Shown here: in pieces, positions 17,199 to 25,334 of the stretch | Numbering within the stretch: the stretch's first letter is position 1 | Layout: each line of letters opens with the position of its first letter | DNA from: UBA5336 sp038745855 | Lineage (GTDB): Bacteria > Pseudomonadota > Alphaproteobacteria > Caulobacterales > Hyphomonadaceae | Length of the DNA stretch: 64,000 nt | NCBI GenBank assembly: GCA_038745855.1 | Contig: JBCDLC010000008.1 | Span: 27,148 to 91,147, forward strand | Reading direction: 5' to 3' | Position numbers and translations under genes: made by a program | Notes under the pieces: generated by a model | Seen by the model: the letters and a program-made list of their open reading frames with translations, nothing else | Databases searched by the model: none | What the model was told of the DNA's origin: nothing

Positions 17199-18554
17199 AT
17201 GATTGCCTTGCTGATGATGGCTGGTGTGGCCCTTTTCCTGCTGATCCGTGGCATCTGGTTACACGAGAAGTTCATGGAGCTGCCGACATTGATGGCCATG
17301 CTCTACATTTCGTTTCTTGTGCCTCAAGCACTCGTCGTTGAGCGCGATTACGGTCCTCTTTTGAACACTTGGTTTGCGTGGACATATATGACCGCGTGCC
17401 TCATCGCCATCCTCATCGGTTTTGAAGTTGCGAAGGCTCACGCCGGCAGAAATCCATCATCGTCGGCCGCAATGAACGAAAGGCACTACGAGAGCCGCCT
17501 GATGTTTGGAGCGGTCTGCCTTGCGGTCCTCGGCGGTCTCGCAAGCGCCCGTGTCGGCGCGATAGCATCTTCGAATAATCTCGGGACGGAGTGGACCGGG
17601 GTTGTGACGTTCTGGTACTTGTTCATGCAGGCGCTGTTTTTTGCCTTTGCGCTTTGCTGCTTACGGTACGTGAAGACGCGCCGCTTTCTTTATGTATTGA
17701 TTGGCGCGCTGGTTGCTGCAGCCATCGCAGCGGCGGTGCTGCAGAATGTAAAGCGGAACATGATTGCCGAAATTGGGATAATCGTGGCCGGCGCGATGTT
17801 TTTCGTTCTGAATGTGAAGCCGCCCCGAATTGTTATAATCGTTGGAGCGCTCTTGGGGACTGTGCTTCTGCATCAGGTTGGATCCGTTCGGTCTTATGTT
17901 GACGACGGCCGAGGCAATGCTCTGCAAGCATTCGTGGAAGGGGTCCCGTTTGAGAAGTTTGAGTACTTCGAGATGGAACGCGCGCCGGAAGTGGCTCAAG
18001 GTGTCGTTGATATTCAGGCGACCAACGAGTCAGGCGAGTTAATCGGCCTTATGCCGTATTGGAACCGGCTTGTTCACCAATACGTTCCGGCATTTCTGGT
18101 TGGGCGTGATCTTAAGAATGCGCTTATGGTCAATCAAACGGTGGATATGTTCGAAGAATTCGAGCGAGCAAAACTGAATAGTCGGGGCGCCACGAGGACA
18201 GGTTTTGCTGACTCATATCAGGCATTCTCGATCTTTGGTGTCGTGGTGTTTCTCCTCCTGGGCGGCGCGATGGGGTGGCTCTATGCACATGCCATCAATG
18301 GGAAATTTTGGGCGCAATTTTATTATCTCGTCCTGTTAAACGACAGCCTCATCGCCGTAACGGAGTCGACGGCGCGGTTTATCGCCGGATTGCCGTTTTT
18401 ACTATTTGTAACCTATTTTATCGTCGCGCCCTCGGCACCGACACAGAATATAATGGGGAGAGTGCGGGTCTGGGCTCGCCGATTAGGGCGCGCTTTCTGG
18501 CGGAGAAGCAAAGTGGCGGGTGCGGCCCATAGATGGAGCCGCCCGGTTCGATAG
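17199..18554 (+). CDS. Wzy-like O-antigen/exopolysaccharide polymerase (multi-pass membrane protein)
   Basis: 451 residues with about ten to twelve hydrophobic segments spread along the chain. A larger hydrophilic part lies at about residues 230-320 (containing EYFEMERAPEV and LMPYWNRLVHQYVP). Wzy polymerases have little sequence conservation; the call rests on the topology, the size and the position directly before a Wzx-like flippase. The last 22 bases overlap the flippase start. An O-antigen ligase-like or unrelated membrane function cannot be excluded. Confidence 0.65.
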   Translation: MIALLMMAGVALFLLIRGIWLHEKFMELPTLMAMLYISFLVPQALVVERDYGPLLNTWFAWTYMTACLIAILIGFEVAKAHAGRNPSSSAAMNERHYESRLMFGAVCLAVLGGLASARVGAIASSNNLGTEWTGVVTFWYLFMQALFFAFALCCLRYVKTRRFLYVLIGALVAAAIAAAVLQNVKRNMIAEIGIIVAGAMFFVLNVKPPRIVIIVGALLGTVLLHQVGSVRSYVDDGRGNALQAFVEGVPFEKFEYFEMERAPEVAQGVVDIQATNESGELIGLMPYWNRLVHQYVPAFLVGRDLKNALMVNQTVDMFEEFERAKLNSRGATRTGFADSYQAFSIFGVVVFLLLGGAMGWLYAHAINGKFWAQFYYLVLLNDSLIAVTESTARFIAGLPFLLFVTYFIVAPSAPTQNIMGRVRVWARRLGRAFWRRSKVAGAAHRWSRPVR

Positions 18555-19912
18555 GGCGACCGAAGCAGATGGGGCCAGTCGATACAGTCAACGGCGCGCG
18601 TAAATCGGGTCTGGCAAACGCCATGATCGAGACGGCTGCAAGTTCCGTGGTGTTCACCATCGTCACATTTGCAACCGGGATGGTTCTGGCCCGTGCTTTG
18701 GGGCCTGAGGCGAGGGGTGTTTTCAGTTCCGTGCAATTCCTTGCGCAGTTTTGTTTGAGCTTCCTGTCATTCTCCCTCTTTGAAGCGCTCGTGATGAGAG
18801 TTCGGCAGAAGAGATCTGAAGCAGCGCAGGCCGTTCCGTTTGCTTTCCTGATGAGTGGCGGTCTCTGGGTTATCAGCGCAGCTGTTGTTGTGGTGGTTTT
18901 CGTCTTTGATATTCTGTCTTTCGAGGGCATGGCGGACGGGTTTCTATTGCCATTCATACTCATTCTGGTTGGGATAAATCTCGCCGACGCGACGTTTGGA
19001 TCGATCGAGTCGGCAGATCTATCGTTTCATCGGCTGAATATCGATCGATTGGTCTCGCCGACGGCGTACCTGGTCGTCGTCAATGCTTTTTGGATCGCCG
19101 ACCGTCTGAGCGTGGAAACGGCTCTTATCATATTTGCTGTAGCAAAGATGCCTGTGATGGTCTGGCGCCTGATCCGATATCGACGTCACCTCGTCGGAGT
19201 TGTCGACGTTGATTTTGCCCGGTCGGTTTTTTCCATTGCTCCAAAGCTTCACTTGGCGACTGGAGTGTATGGTCTGGCGCTACAATTTGATCGTCTCATT
19301 ATCGTCGGTCGCTGGCCTGCGGACTGGCTCGGCTTCTACTTTGTTGCCCATTCCGTGGCGGGTGTTGGGGTCGTCGTGATTACGCAAGCCATCAGCATGA
19401 CACTTTTGCCATCCCTGGCGGGCCGCCCGATCGAGGAGCAGCGTGCGATGTTGGAGCGCCTTATCCGATTGAGCCTTGCAGTTGCTGTTTTTCTGGGCGC
19501 CTTTCTTTGGGTGGCTGCTCCGTTCATTGTGCCGCTAGTTTACGGAGGGGATTTCTCGACTGCTTCAACCTTCGTACGGGGAATTTTGTTTGCCATTCTG
19601 CTGACGCCCACCCTGCAAATTCTATACTCTGCGAACCGGGCGTTGGGAGCGGCTTGGCCCTGTATCGAGATGGCTATCGCGCTCTTGATCGTCTTGCTGG
19701 CGGGTTTTGTGTTGACCGGATTTGAGAGGCCCGGTGACCTGTTTGGTTTCATGTTCGTAGCAAATATCGTGGCCGTGATGTCCGGCTTTCGTCATCTCGC
19801 CCGCGCCGGCGGCGTGAGACCGGTTTACACGCTCATGGTTCAGCCAAGCGACTTACGATTTCTGGCCGAAAAGATCATCGTCCGACTGAGGCGACGCGTT
19901 GATGGCGCCTGA
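18533..19912 (+). CDS. Wzx-like polysaccharide flippase (MOP superfamily)
   Basis: 459 residues with about twelve to fourteen membrane segments. The N-terminal pattern is typical for polysaccharide biosynthesis/flippase proteins (TFATGMVLARALGPEARGVFSSVQF, about residues 43-67). It should move lipid-linked repeat units across the inner membrane for the polymerase encoded just upstream. The ATG at 18533 overlaps the polymerase gene; an in-frame ATG at 18569, 14 nt after the polymerase stop, is an equally reasonable start. Confidence 0.82.
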   Translation: MEPPGSIGRPKQMGPVDTVNGARKSGLANAMIETAASSVVFTIVTFATGMVLARALGPEARGVFSSVQFLAQFCLSFLSFSLFEALVMRVRQKRSEAAQAVPFAFLMSGGLWVISAAVVVVVFVFDILSFEGMADGFLLPFILILVGINLADATFGSIESADLSFHRLNIDRLVSPTAYLVVVNAFWIADRLSVETALIIFAVAKMPVMVWRLIRYRRHLVGVVDVDFARSVFSIAPKLHLATGVYGLALQFDRLIIVGRWPADWLGFYFVAHSVAGVGVVVITQAISMTLLPSLAGRPIEEQRAMLERLIRLSLAVAVFLGAFLWVAAPFIVPLVYGGDFSTASTFVRGILFAILLTPTLQILYSANRALGAAWPCIEMAIALLIVLLAGFVLTGFERPGDLFGFMFVANIVAVMSGFRHLARAGGVRPVYTLMVQPSDLRFLAEKIIVRLRRRVDGA

Positions 19913-20048
19913 CCTTTCTCTTCTTTTCAGCAACATGCCGCTCTCCGTCGCTGTGGGGAGGCCGAAAGCGATTTGGATCGGCGTCGCGGGAAAGGCGGAA
20001 GGCAACTCCAACCGCGCGCCACTTCACCGACGGATGGGCAGATCATGA
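19902..20048 (+). CDS. Possible 48-residue ORF linking the flippase and glycosyltransferase genes
   Basis: An ATG at 19902, inside the end of the flippase gene, opens a 48-codon frame (MAPDLSLLFSNMPLSV...). It stops at the TGA at 20046-20048, overlapping the glycosyltransferase ATG as ATGA. It overlaps both neighbours and could serve as a translational bridge across the 130-bp gap. There is no recognisable domain. It may also be chance. Confidence 0.3.
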   Translation: MAPDLSLLFSNMPLSVAVGRPKAIWIGVAGKAEGNSNRAPLHRRMGRS

Positions 20049-21256
20049 GCGAAAGCGTGCTCGTCGTGCATGCGGGTGCGCGCCACAACTACGCCATCCC
20101 AGCCGCCTTCGCGCGCGCTGGTATGCTCGAAGCCTTTTACACTGACATGTGCGCAAATCGAGGATTGGGGCGCCTCAACCTGTCATCGGTACCCGGTGAG
20201 ATTGGCCGGCTGTCCGGTCGCCTTGCCGATCGAAAGCCGCCGTCAGAAGTGTTGGAGCGCACCCGTACAGCGGATTGGCAAACGCTTGTCTACGAATTGC
20301 GGGTACGCCAAATCCGGGACCCGTCGCTACGCCGCCGAGCGCTCACCGCGGCTTCCCAGCGTCGGGGCGAGATCATGGCTCGATGGGGACTTGGTGAGGC
20401 AACCCATCTTTTCGCGGCGCTCGGCGAGGGAGGCGCGCTGTGTCGATTGGCGAGGGATACCGGGCTCCCGATTTTGACGGATGTGGTGATAGCCCTTTCC
20501 ACGGCGCGCATACACATGGCCGAAGCTAAAGCCTTTCCCGATTGGGGGCCTTTTCCTGCGAACATCGATGGCGCGGCGTTAGCGGGTCACTCCCTCGAAA
20601 CAACCGATGTGTTTGTCTGCCCTTCGCGCTTTGTCGCCGATGACCTAGTTGAGGCGTGGGGCGTGGACCGCGCAGCGACGCGTATCGTCCCCTACACGGT
20701 TCCGGATCACTGGTTCGAACGCATGCCCCAACCCAAGAAAGGTCGCGTCTTGTTTGTCGGCTCGGCCGATCGCCGGAAAGGCATTCACTACCTGGCGATG
20801 GCCGCGCAACACTTGTCGGGCCGTCGAAGTGATCTGGAGTTCAGGATTGCTGGCGAGGTTCACGATGAGGTTCGAAACAGACCTGAAGCGCGCGCATTAA
20901 ATTTCCTGGGGAGGATCCCGAGAACCAATGTACCGCGGGAGTTTCAACTGGCCGATATTTTTGTCCTTCCAAGCCTGGCGGAAGGCTCTGCGACCGTCAT
21001 TTACGAAGCCATGGCCGCTGGATTGCCCGTTGTCACAACCCGTTCTGCAGGCTCCGTTATTCAGCATGGCAAAGACGGGATCATTGTACCCGAACGTCAT
21101 CCGGAGGCTCTGGCTGACGCCGTGGAGCACCTAGTTGAAGATCGCGACACCAGGGATTGGTTGGCGAAGGCTGCTCGCGCGCGCGCTCAGGAATTTCGTT
21201 GGGCACGCTACCAAGATTCCATGGTGAATCTGGTTCGCTCGACCCCCTCAGGTTGA
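20045..21256 (+). CDS. Glycosyltransferase family 4 protein
   Basis: 403 residues in a GT-B arrangement. The C-terminal domain shows RVLFVGSADRRKGIHYL (nucleotide-sugar side) and the EX7E motif in LAEGSATVIYEAMAAGLP, typical of retaining GT4 enzymes. It should add one sugar of the repeat unit at the cytoplasmic face; donor and acceptor are unknown. I use the ATG at 20045 because the N-terminal strand VLVVHAGARHNYA begins there; the frame is open to a TTG at 19973. It is the last gene before a 250-bp gap. Confidence 0.87.
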   Translation: MSESVLVVHAGARHNYAIPAAFARAGMLEAFYTDMCANRGLGRLNLSSVPGEIGRLSGRLADRKPPSEVLERTRTADWQTLVYELRVRQIRDPSLRRRALTAASQRRGEIMARWGLGEATHLFAALGEGGALCRLARDTGLPILTDVVIALSTARIHMAEAKAFPDWGPFPANIDGAALAGHSLETTDVFVCPSRFVADDLVEAWGVDRAATRIVPYTVPDHWFERMPQPKKGRVLFVGSADRRKGIHYLAMAAQHLSGRRSDLEFRIAGEVHDEVRNRPEARALNFLGRIPRTNVPREFQLADIFVLPSLAEGSATVIYEAMAAGLPVVTTRSAGSVIQHGKDGIIVPERHPEALADAVEHLVEDRDTRDWLAKAARARAQEFRWARYQDSMVNLVRSTPSG

Positions 21257-21510
21257 CCGGATTGCTGTGATATTGGAGGCCTGAAACGGTCTACTTAAAA
21301 GTGGCATACTCAACCCGAAGTTCCCAATCGCCACGCGCGTGTTTCAATGCCCCTTTTTGAAATAAGCCTGCTTATGAGCAGACGACAGCCTCTACAAATA
21401 CAGGGGGGCAGGGCTTTGAACGACGGCCGGTTCTCCTATCAACATTTGTAGGCTACGCTTCAACTCGGGGTCACACCTCGGTTCGACTGGTGGCCCGTGC
21501 GGGGGAAAAA
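21257..21510. other. Intergenic gap splitting the polysaccharide locus into two units
   Basis: No gene is seen in these 254 bp. A small hairpin CTGCT-TATG-AGCAG lies at 21368-21381. An imperfect inverted pair, CTACAAAT near 21391 and ATTTGTAG near 21444, is also present. The gap probably holds a promoter for the acyltransferase-glycosyltransferase genes downstream. Confidence 0.4.
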
Positions 21511-22158
21511 ATGCTTCCTTGGTTCTGGCGGATGAAGGGGCTTTTTGTGGGGCTTACGTCCCCTCTTTTCTTTGAGAGGGTTGGGAGGGGTACACAGTTT
21601 ACGGGTCGTATCCGATGGCCGATGCCCTTCCGCCGGATTCGGATCGGTTGCGGTGCGATGATCGGGCATGACGTTCATTTCCAGACCAGCCGGACGTCAC
21701 GCATCACCATCGGTGACCGGGTCAGCTTGAATACGGGGTGCCATCTGGTCGCCAGCGAAGCCATTTCGATCGGTGATAACGTGGCGGTTGGTGAATATGT
21801 TTCCATCCGTGACCAGGAACACAAATTCATGCCCGGCACCGGTGTTCGGGATCAAGGCTTCAAGATTGCTGCGATAAAGATTGGGGCGAACGTGTGGATT
21901 GGGCGAGGCGCCTATATCGGCCCTGGGAGTGATATTGGGCCGGGCTCGATCATCGCTGCAAATTCCGTTGTCCGCGGCGTTTTTCCTGAACACGTACTTA
22001 TCGCTGGCGCGCCGGCGACCGCTCGACGGAAAATTCTTCCCGATGGGAAGACAATGGCCATCGCATCTGAAGCGATGCTGGACCACGTATCCGGCCAAAC
22101 GAATGCGCGAAACTCGAATATCGCTGCGACGGGCAACGAACGGAGCGGTGTGGAATGA
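21511..22158 (+). CDS. Hexapeptide-repeat (left-handed beta-helix) acyltransferase
   Basis: 215 residues from the ATG at 21511, which has GGGGGA five bases upstream; a GTG at 21490 would add seven residues. The chain has the isoleucine-rich hexapeptide repeat pattern (RIRIGCGAMIGHDV, ITIGDRVSLNTGC, ISIGDNVAVGEY, IKIGANVWIGRGAYIGPGSDIGPGSII). It ends the helix with the standard IAGAPAT turn. Members of this family O-acetylate sugars from acetyl-CoA. The stop overlaps the next gene by ATGA, so they are translated together. Confidence 0.88.
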   Translation: MLPWFWRMKGLFVGLTSPLFFERVGRGTQFTGRIRWPMPFRRIRIGCGAMIGHDVHFQTSRTSRITIGDRVSLNTGCHLVASEAISIGDNVAVGEYVSIRDQEHKFMPGTGVRDQGFKIAAIKIGANVWIGRGAYIGPGSDIGPGSIIAANSVVRGVFPEHVLIAGAPATARRKILPDGKTMAIASEAMLDHVSGQTNARNSNIAATGNERSGVE

Positions 22159-23372
22159 CGCTCGCCATCTTCACCCGGCAAATCGGACACTATCATGATG
22201 CCCGGTTTCGAGGGGCGGTGGATGTGATTGGCGACGTGACGATTATCTCAACCGCCAACGAGGGTGGTTTCGCTGAGTTCGTCCATCGAAAACCCTTGAA
22301 CTATAGCGTCATCAAATTGTTCGAAATGCGCACTGACTACGACGCTGCTGTTGCCAAAGGGAACCTCGCACCCTCGGTCGAAGACGCTCTCTCCTCTCTG
22401 AAGCCGACATGTATTGCTGTCTCGGGCTGGACTAATCCGGAGTCCATGGCAGCCATCCGCTGGGGACGACGGAACAACGTGCCGTTGATCATGATGTCGG
22501 AAAGTCAATCGGATGACGCTGCCCGGTCGAGGGTACGCGAAGCGGTGAAGCATCGGGTTGTCTCACTCTGTGATGCCGCGCTCGTCGGAGGGCCGCCACA
22601 TGCAGATTACGTCGAAACGTTGGGCATTCCACGAAACCGCGTTCATTTCGGGTACAACGCTGTCGACAACGCCTATTTTTCAGCGGGCGTATCGGTAGCC
22701 ACGGCGGACGCGAAGGCGCTTAGGGCCGCCCTTCGCTTACCAAAGCGATATCTTCTGGCTTCGGCGCGCTTTATTGAAAAGAAGAACTTGCCAGTCTTGG
22801 TTGAAGCGTTCGCTGGGGCGATAGTGCAGAGCGATGTTGGGCCGATCGATCTCGTGATACTCGGCGACGGCCCTGAGAAACCACGGATCCTCGAGGCCGC
22901 TCGCGCCTCAGGCGTCTTGGACCGTATCCATCTGCCGGGTTTTCGGGGCTACGATGTGTTGCCGGCATACTACGGGCTCGCGGACGGATTCGTTCACGTT
23001 TCCACCGTTGAGCAGTGGGGTCTAGTGGTCAACGAAGCCATGGCGTCTGGGCTTCCTGTGATCGTATCGGATCGGTGCGGCGTCGCGCGGTCTGTGGTCA
23101 AAGATTGGCAAACCGGTTTTGTGACCACGCCTGACAAGGCATCTGTTGAGCGCGCAATCGGGTCGTTCCTGACTTTGGGGGATGAGGCCCGCGAAGCTAT
23201 GGGCCTGACAGCGCAACGGGCAATCGGGCCCTGGGGCCCCAAGCGATTTGGTGAAGGTATGAAAGCGGCAATGGCTTCTGCCATGTCAACCAACAGCCGG
23301 GGAAAAGCGGCACCGTGGGATGCGGCAATCTTGTCATGGATGCAACAGCGCATCGTCGAGGCGGTTGCATGA
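22155..23372 (+). CDS. Glycosyltransferase family 4 protein
   Basis: 405 residues. The C-terminal domain has YLLASARFIEKKNLPVLVEAF, the acceptor-side GDGPEKPRI and the EX7E motif in VEQWGLVVNEAMASGLPVIVSD, so it is a retaining GT4 enzyme. It overlaps the acyltransferase before it and the glycosyltransferase after it by 4 nt each. These overlaps point to strict co-expression as one assembly unit. Donor sugar unknown. Confidence 0.88.
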   Translation: MTLAIFTRQIGHYHDARFRGAVDVIGDVTIISTANEGGFAEFVHRKPLNYSVIKLFEMRTDYDAAVAKGNLAPSVEDALSSLKPTCIAVSGWTNPESMAAIRWGRRNNVPLIMMSESQSDDAARSRVREAVKHRVVSLCDAALVGGPPHADYVETLGIPRNRVHFGYNAVDNAYFSAGVSVATADAKALRAALRLPKRYLLASARFIEKKNLPVLVEAFAGAIVQSDVGPIDLVILGDGPEKPRILEAARASGVLDRIHLPGFRGYDVLPAYYGLADGFVHVSTVEQWGLVVNEAMASGLPVIVSDRCGVARSVVKDWQTGFVTTPDKASVERAIGSFLTLGDEAREAMGLTAQRAIGPWGPKRFGEGMKAAMASAMSTNSRGKAAPWDAAILSWMQQRIVEAVA

Positions 23373-24661
23373 TGGGGACACTGCGATTCCTTGGGATTGT
23401 GACGGGCAGTGTCTCCCGGCAAGCGGGCGGGCTGTTCAACTCCGTGAGGCAATCCGCACTTGCTCTTACGGCGGCAGGGCTCGATGTCGATGTATTTGGC
23501 TTGGAAGATGGGTACACGCGTGAAGACCGAGCGGCCTGGCAACCGATAGAGCCGAAAACTGCGCGATGTGTTGGACCCTCCGCAATTGGGTTTGCTCCGG
23601 GAAACGGGCTTCATCTGCGGCGGTCGAACCATGATGTCTTACACCAGCACGGCATCTGGCAGGCGTTCTCTGCCCAAGTGTCGAGCTGGCACCGGAGAAC
23701 GGGCCGGCCTTACATGATCTCTCCCAGGGGCATGCTCGACCCGTGGGCGCTTCAGAACTCCGGCTGGAAAAAAAGGATCAGTGGAGCACTGTTCGCGCGG
23801 CGGCATCTTGAAGACGCGACGTGCATGCATGCGCTCAATGAGTCGGAAGCCCAATCAATCCGCGATATTGGGTTATTACAGCCGATCGCGATCATCCCGA
23901 ATGGGGTCGAGCTGCCAAAGCGTGATCCGCTGCCGCGGCCTAGGGAATGGCCTCAACGGAAGGCCTTGCTCTTCATGGGTCGGCTTCATCCGAAGAAGGG
24001 GGTCATGGAACTGGTTCGAGCGTGGTCTAAAGCAGGCCAACGCTCTGCAAATTTGTTTCAGGAGTGGGTGCTTGTGATCGCGGGTTGGGACGATGGGGGC
24101 CATGGGGCACAGGTGAAGGCTGGGATTGGGCGTCTAGGATTGGAGGACAATGTCCACATGCCCGGGGCGCTGATTGGAGATGCGAAAAGAGCGGCCTTTT
24201 CCCATGCATCCGCATTGGTACTCCCGTCCTACTCGGAGGGGTTACCGATGTCGGTTCTGGAAGCGTGGTCTTACGGCCTACCAGTCCTGATGACTGATGA
24301 GTGTCATATCGCCCAGGGTTTCTCCGAAGGCGCTGCGTACCGGATAGACAACGACGTTGATGCGCTGGCGGCCCAACTTGAGATCATACTTGGTGCACCG
24401 GATGACTGCCTTGGAGCAATGGGCAAAGCCGGGCAGCGTTTGGTTGAGACGCACTTCAATTGGTCCAGCATTGCTGCCGAGCATCTTGAGGTCTACCGCT
24501 GGTTGGTCAACGGCAGCCCCCTTTCGGATCGGCCCGATTGCGTGTTGCTCGAAAAGAATTTGGATCTTGCCTCGGCCGCCTCCAATGGCGACGGGGTGAC
24601 CGCTGATACAAAAAGTGCAACCAGCAAGCTTTTCTCATTTTCGAGGGAAATGGTGGTTTGA
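23369..24661 (+). CDS. Glycosyltransferase family 4 protein
   Basis: 430 residues starting at the ATG at 23369 that overlaps the previous stop; the frame is open upstream but that portion lies in the preceding gene. The N-terminal glycine-rich SRQAGGLFNSVR loop, the HGIWQAF strand, LLFMGRLHPKKGVMELV, and the EX7E motif in YSEGLPMSVLEAWSYGLP place it in GT4. The order of the HQHGIW and SPRGMLDPW motifs is common in EPS-locus transferases. The last 60 or so residues are poorly conserved in appearance and probably a tail. Confidence 0.88.
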   Translation: MMGTLRFLGIVTGSVSRQAGGLFNSVRQSALALTAAGLDVDVFGLEDGYTREDRAAWQPIEPKTARCVGPSAIGFAPGNGLHLRRSNHDVLHQHGIWQAFSAQVSSWHRRTGRPYMISPRGMLDPWALQNSGWKKRISGALFARRHLEDATCMHALNESEAQSIRDIGLLQPIAIIPNGVELPKRDPLPRPREWPQRKALLFMGRLHPKKGVMELVRAWSKAGQRSANLFQEWVLVIAGWDDGGHGAQVKAGIGRLGLEDNVHMPGALIGDAKRAAFSHASALVLPSYSEGLPMSVLEAWSYGLPVLMTDECHIAQGFSEGAAYRIDNDVDALAAQLEIILGAPDDCLGAMGKAGQRLVETHFNWSSIAAEHLEVYRWLVNGSPLSDRPDCVLLEKNLDLASAASNGDGVTADTKSATSKLFSFSREMVV

Positions 24662-24739
24662 CGTCAAAGCTCTTGATGACCTTTGGCAGAAAGCAAAAAG
24701 TGTCTGGTTACCGCCCAGCACGCATACGAGTGGAATTTC

Positions 24740-25306
24740 ATGGCTGCGCCGTCCCTTGATATTTCGGCAAATCGGTCGGCGATAAAATGGTCGAACAAAG
24801 CGCTGGTCGGCCGCGTCCTTTGGGCAATGGCGCACCCGTTTTTCGCCTGGACTCCTAGACCACTCTGGGTTTGGCGGCGGGCGCTGCTCCGTCTCTTCGG
24901 GGCTTCGATCGGAGACCTAGTGCAAATCTATCCCAGCGTTCGAATTACCATTCCGTGGAATCTTTCGATTGGAAAAGACAGTTCGGTCGGAGACCGGGCT
25001 ACGCTCTACGCCCTGGGTCCGATATCGATCGGTCGTGCTGTCACTATTTCGCAGAATTCGCATCTCTGCGCCGGCAGCCACGACTACCGGCGCTCTGATA
25101 TGAAATTGATCAAACCGCCGATTACTATTGGTGACGGTGCGTGGATCTGTGCTGATGCTTTCATCGGTCCTGGCGTGGACATTGGAGAGCATGCCATCGT
25201 TGGCGCACGCGCCGTGGTTACGACATCCGTCGACGCTCGAATGATCGTTGCGGGAAATCCCGCGAACGTCATTCGCGAACGCGACGAACCAAGCGCCGAG
25301 AGTTAA
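24740..25306 (+). CDS. WcaF-like colanic-acid-type acetyltransferase
   Basis: 188 residues from the ATG at 24740; a TTG at 24683 would extend it by 19 residues of unlikely sequence. The N-terminal WSNKALVGRVLWAMAHPFF and PRPLWVWRRALLRLFGA pattern, followed by hexapeptide repeats and LCAGSHDYRRSDM, is characteristic of the WcaF group. These enzymes acetylate exopolysaccharide sugars. It is the last plus-strand gene of the locus and is convergent with the DUF2793 gene only 28 bp away. Confidence 0.87.
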   Translation: MAAPSLDISANRSAIKWSNKALVGRVLWAMAHPFFAWTPRPLWVWRRALLRLFGASIGDLVQIYPSVRITIPWNLSIGKDSSVGDRATLYALGPISIGRAVTISQNSHLCAGSHDYRRSDMKLIKPPITIGDGAWICADAFIGPGVDIGEHAIVGARAVVTTSVDARMIVAGNPANVIRERDEPSAES

Positions 25307-25334
25307 AGCCCCTGCATATCCTCGCTGCAGCGTC

